Origin: Falsiruegeria mediterranea M17 | GTDB taxonomy: Bacteria > Pseudomonadota > Alphaproteobacteria > Rhodobacterales > Rhodobacteraceae | NCBI RefSeq assembly: GCF_900302455.1 | Contig: NZ_ONZG01000003.1 | Coordinates: 186,001 to 250,000 of the forward strand | Direction of reading: 5' to 3' | DNA length: 64,000 bases | Shown here: positions 61,115 through 64,000 of the stretch, in pieces | Layout: the number at the start of each line of letters is the position of its first letter | How positions within the stretch are numbered: position 1 is the stretch's first letter | Notes under the pieces: model-generated | The model's input: only the letters and a program-made list of their open reading frames with translations | Told to the model about the DNA's origin: nothing | Databases searched by the model: none | Translations under genes and position numbers: made by a program

Positions 61115-62370
61115 GAACGGACCCCATCACATCGATTGTTGCGGAAAATCTATGCACGGGCTGTGGTGCCTGCGCGGGGGCGTTCCCAAACGCCATCCGG
61201 ATGCTCGAGGACCCGGTCAATGGCCGTCGTCCCGTGGTTGAAGACAGTGACCAGGGCCGCAAGGCTGCTGCCGAGGCGGTGTCGATCTGTGGTGGGATTT
61301 CCGCTGATTGGTCCGATTTGCAGATCAAGGACGACATCGACGCTAATTGGGGTCCAACCCTGTCCGTCTGGCAAGGATGGGCCGCGGATCCCGACATCCG
61401 CCGCAGCGGATCATCTGGCGGAGCGGTGACGGCGCTTGCGTTGTTTGCCCTGGAAAACGACCAGGCGGATGGAGTGGCGCATATTTCTGCACGCGAAGAT
61501 GACCCACGACTGAACCAAGCCGTGGTCAGCCGCAACAAAGCCGACCTTATGCGCGGCACCGGATCCCGATATGCGCAGGCCAGCCCGGTTGAAGCACTCG
61601 GCGAAATTGAAGCTGGCAATGACCGGGTGGCGTTCATCGGCAAACCCTGTGACGTGGCATCGCTTGCTCGAGCAAGGCGCGCGCGCCCGAATTTGAAGGA
61701 CAAGATCCCGCTGAGCATTGCGATTTTCTGTGCCGGTGCACCAAACCTTCAGGCCACGGACAAGCTGTTGGATCGGCTTGAGGTGCCCAAGGACGCCCAG
61801 CTTGTCGACCTCAGGTATCGGGGCAACGGCTGGCCCGGGCAGATGCAGGCCACCTGGATCGATGACGAAGGAGCGCAGCGCTCCAGCAAGGGGATCTCCT
61901 ACGCCGAGGGCTGGGGGCAGATCCTGCAATCGGAGCGCCGCTGGAGGTGCCGTGTCTGTGCCGATCACACCGGGGCCTTGGCGGATATTTCGGTCGGTGA
62001 TCCCTGGCACACCCCGCCAGTCGGGCAGACCGACGAGGGTCAATCGCTGATCGTTGCAAGAACCCTGCGTGGCCAGAAGTTGATCCAGGATGCGATCCGC
62101 GCAGGCGTGCTGATTGCCACACCTCAGTCCCGTGACGTGATCGAACGGGCGCAGCCGAACCTGAAGAACACGCATGGCGCTGTGTGGGGCAGGGTGCTGG
62201 CCATGCGGCTCGTCGGCATTTCAGCACCTTCGGCCAAGGGACAGCGCCTGTTCTCCATGTGGCTGAGCCTGACGCCCAAGCAGAAGCTACAATCGGTGCT
62301 GGGCACCTGGAAGCGCATCCTGCGCGAACGTTTGTGGCGTCGAGTGAGTGTCAGTGAGGGTGCGAAATGA
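61111..62370 (+). CDS. F420 hydrogenase/dehydrogenase beta-subunit-like protein in a polysaccharide operon
   Basis: A 419-residue protein. The N-terminus has a ferredoxin-like stretch with Cys15, Cys18 and Cys21 (CTGCGAC), but position 25, where the fourth Cys of CxxCxxCxxxCP would be, is Phe. The middle and end match the F420-dependent hydrogenase/dehydrogenase beta-subunit domain: SGSSGGAVTALALFAL, FIGKPCDVASLARA, IFCAGAPN and CRVCADHTGALADISVGDPW. In methanogens this domain binds FAD and F420; in bacterial EPS clusters it accompanies pyruvyl transferases and its substrate is unknown. It may be a sugar redox or epimerase-type flavoprotein. ATGA overlaps link it to both neighbours. Confidence 0.88.
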   Translation: MRTDPITSIVAENLCTGCGACAGAFPNAIRMLEDPVNGRRPVVEDSDQGRKAAAEAVSICGGISADWSDLQIKDDIDANWGPTLSVWQGWAADPDIRRSGSSGGAVTALALFALENDQADGVAHISAREDDPRLNQAVVSRNKADLMRGTGSRYAQASPVEALGEIEAGNDRVAFIGKPCDVASLARARRARPNLKDKIPLSIAIFCAGAPNLQATDKLLDRLEVPKDAQLVDLRYRGNGWPGQMQATWIDDEGAQRSSKGISYAEGWGQILQSERRWRCRVCADHTGALADISVGDPWHTPPVGQTDEGQSLIVARTLRGQKLIQDAIRAGVLIATPQSRDVIERAQPNLKNTHGAVWGRVLAMRLVGISAPSAKGQRLFSMWLSLTPKQKLQSVLGTWKRILRERLWRRVSVSEGAK

Positions 62371-63359
62371 GCATGCATCTCACCTTGGCCGAGGCATTTG
62401 GCAGAGGGCGGAACGCCAATCTGGACGCGCTGCGCCTGCTTTTGGCCGCTTGCGTCATTGTCAGCCACGCCTGGCCACTGACCCTTGGCCCCGGCACGGC
62501 AGAGCCGCTGCTTGACCGGACGGGCCGGTCATTAGGCGGATGGGCGGTGGTGCTGTTCTTCTTCCTCTCGGGTCTCTTGATCACGGCCAGCAGTCAGCGC
62601 CGCTCGGCAGTTGCTTTTTGGCGCGCTCGGATCAGGCGGATTTTTCCGGGGCTTGGCGTTGCGGTTTTGGTTACGCTGCTTCTGGCGCAGGTCAGCGGGG
62701 CAACGGCGGATCTGCGCGAAAGCACCGTTTGGGCCATGCGCGCCATCACGCTGGTATCGATTGAGCATCGGTTGAGCGGGGCCTTTGTAGACAACCCCTA
62801 TCCGCTGGTGCTCAATGGCCCGCTGTGGAGCCTGTTTTATGAAATCGCGGCTTATGTGCTTTGTGCCGTCATTGCCCTGGCCACGCCGCGCAGGCGGTTG
62901 GCCTGGATCGGCGCACTGCTCACCGCGACAACCTTGGGGCTGCTGTGGAACGGGCCGTTGCCGCACCGGGTAGACACGGCGTTGCCACTGTTCCTTGCCT
63001 TTGGATTCGGCATGGCCGCGCATGACCTGCGCGCCTCCTTGGCGCTGTTACCATCACTGGGTGCGCTTTTGGTGCTGAGTGTGCCGCTGCTGCCCGCGCC
63101 GCTGGCCATTCCTGCTGTCTGCTACGGCATCCTGTCGCTGGCCTTGGTGGCCCCGCAGGTCAGGCTGTCGGCTGACTATTCCTATGGCCTTTATATCTAT
63201 GGCTGGCCGGTGGCGCAGAGCGTGCTGTGGCTTGCCCCCGGCCTCTCTCCCGCGTCGCTGGCGGTGCTGAGCCTGGCCGCGACCATGCCGTTTGCCATCG
63301 CCAGCTGGCATCTGGTTGAGCACCCCGCCACCCGCCGCCGCGCGCAGGTCGCCGCATGA
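62367..63359 (+). CDS. Acyltransferase 3-family membrane protein
   Basis: A 330-residue protein with about ten hydrophobic spans. The family signature is near the N-terminus: NLDALRLLLAACVIVSHAWPLTLG with the catalytic His in S-H, and FFLSGLLITASSQRRSAVAFWRARIRRIFPG, and NGPLWSLFYEIAAYVLCAV in the middle. It O-acylates (acetyl or succinyl) sugars of the surface polysaccharide. Overlaps both neighbours by 4 bp (ATGA). It has no SGNH domain. Confidence 0.92.
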   Translation: MSMHLTLAEAFGRGRNANLDALRLLLAACVIVSHAWPLTLGPGTAEPLLDRTGRSLGGWAVVLFFFLSGLLITASSQRRSAVAFWRARIRRIFPGLGVAVLVTLLLAQVSGATADLRESTVWAMRAITLVSIEHRLSGAFVDNPYPLVLNGPLWSLFYEIAAYVLCAVIALATPRRRLAWIGALLTATTLGLLWNGPLPHRVDTALPLFLAFGFGMAAHDLRASLALLPSLGALLVLSVPLLPAPLAIPAVCYGILSLALVAPQVRLSADYSYGLYIYGWPVAQSVLWLAPGLSPASLAVLSLAATMPFAIASWHLVEHPATRRRAQVAA

Positions 63360-64000
63360 GCACGACAGCCGCCAAAACCCGCACCTTGTTTGGTGTGCCG
63401 TTGGCGATCGCCATCTTTATGGTGGCGATGATGTTGCCGACGGCGGTGTCGCTTAACCTGGGCGGGCTGAGGCTTTCGGCCTATCGGGTGGTGCTGATTG
63501 TGATGATCTTGCCGATGCTATTGCAACTGGTGTCCGGGCGGCAGGGCAAGGTGACGCTTTTTGACGGGTTGATCCTGGCCCATTGCACCTGGGCCATATT
63601 TGCGCTGATCAACTGGGGCGGGTTGGCGCAGGGAATTGAATCGGGCGGCATCTATTTCGTCGAATGCGCCGGGGCTTATCTGATCGGGCGGCTTTACATC
63701 CGCTCGCATCAGGACTTTGTGGCGATGTCTTATGCCTATGTGGGGCTGGTGCTGACCACGCTGCTGTTTACCGTGCCCGAGGCGCTGACCGGCATTCACA
63801 TCCTGCACGACAGCATCTCGGCCGCGTTTGGAGGCAGGCCAGCAGCCTATATCGAGCCGCGCATGGGGATTGAGCGCACTTTCGGCCCCTTTGACCATCC
63901 GATCCTTTACGGGGTCTTTTCGGCCTCGGCCTTTTCCCTGGCCTATTTTGTGATTGCCGAAAAGCGATTGAGCAATCTGTCGGGCATGGCCAAGGTGGCG
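63356..64000 (+). CDS. O-antigen polymerase/ligase-like membrane protein, cut by the window end
   Basis: An open frame without a stop runs from the ATG at 63356 to the end of the window (215 codons seen). It begins MSTTAAKTRTLFGVPLAIAIFMV and has several hydrophobic spans (about residues 13-30, 41-58, 71-85, 120-140 and 185-200), with RTFGPFDHPILYGVF, which is a common stretch of O-antigen ligase/polymerase (Wzy/WaaL-like) proteins. It would polymerise or attach the repeat units made by the upstream genes. It overlaps the acyltransferase stop by 4 bp (ATGA), the fourth such junction in a row. Confidence 0.8.
   Translation, partial: MSTTAAKTRTLFGVPLAIAIFMVAMMLPTAVSLNLGGLRLSAYRVVLIVMILPMLLQLVSGRQGKVTLFDGLILAHCTWAIFALINWGGLAQGIESGGIYFVECAGAYLIGRLYIRSHQDFVAMSYAYVGLVLTTLLFTVPEALTGIHILHDSISAAFGGRPAAYIEPRMGIERTFGPFDHPILYGVFSASAFSLAYFVIAEKRLSNLSGMAKVA

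Overview
The window is chromosomal DNA of a marine alphaproteobacterium of the Roseobacter group (Rhodobacteraceae), most like Ruegeria. The evidence is the high GC content, the family-typical gene set (class I lysyl-tRNA synthetase, iron-sulfur cryptochrome CryB, DUF2141, DUF4864, DUF5665 and NDUFS4-like proteins), TRAP transport, and above all a DddW-type DMSP lyase next to a divergent LysR regulator, an arrangement known from Ruegeria pomeroyi. Both ends of the window cut genes: a peptidyl-dipeptidase (1-420) and an O-antigen-polymerase-like protein (63356-64000).

Layout. 0.5-7.2 kb: rod-shape (elongasome) operon mreB-mreC-mreD-mrdA-rodA on the minus strand, ending in a GhrA-like hydroxyacid dehydrogenase. 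7.5-10.7 kb: sterol-desaturase-like hydroxylase, DUF2141 protein, and leuA behind a probable leucine leader peptide. 10.8-14.5 kb: SDR plus cryB, and an 18-repeat MORN protein. 14.6-23.0 kb: nadE, amine oxidase, M19 dipeptidase, Tat-exported metallo-hydrolase, gltX, NsrR-like Rrf2 regulator with an FNR-type box. 23.0-30.3 kb: YbbA/YbbP-type ABC exporter divergent from a TesA-like esterase, an SRAP protein without the usual Cys2, cold-shock protein, L,D-transpeptidase, thioesterase, thioredoxin 2. 30.6-31.5 kb: an AT-rich GIY-YIG/DUF4357 gene that looks acquired. 31.6-38.3 kb: ettA, MOSC protein, nadD, EamA transporter, dacB, a DnaB-C-like ATPase and TerB protein. 38.4-41.5 kb: dddW, LysR gene, lysS. 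41.6-49.7 kb: small conserved proteins, a beta-helix protein, a ParA ATPase behind a PhaR-type site, a universal stress protein behind an FNR-type box, tRNA-Arg(TCT), and an NDUFS4-like complex I subunit. 49.9-52.1 kb: uvrB. 52.3-58.4 kb: GMC alcohol dehydrogenase divergent from a TRAP transporter and IclR regulator, probably one catabolic module. 58.6-64.0 kb: start of an exopolysaccharide operon (pyruvyl transferase, flippase, F420-dehydrogenase-beta-like protein, acyltransferase, polymerase/ligase), with every gene boundary a 4-bp ATGA overlap.

No insertion sequence, prophage, CRISPR array or rRNA is visible. The least ordinary items are the DddW locus, the leuA leader, the SRAP variant, the redox-like protein inside the polysaccharide operon, and several operator candidates (two FNR-type, one PhaR-type, two inverted repeats at the TRAP/GMC locus). 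All functional statements rest on reading motifs by eye; no database search was run.
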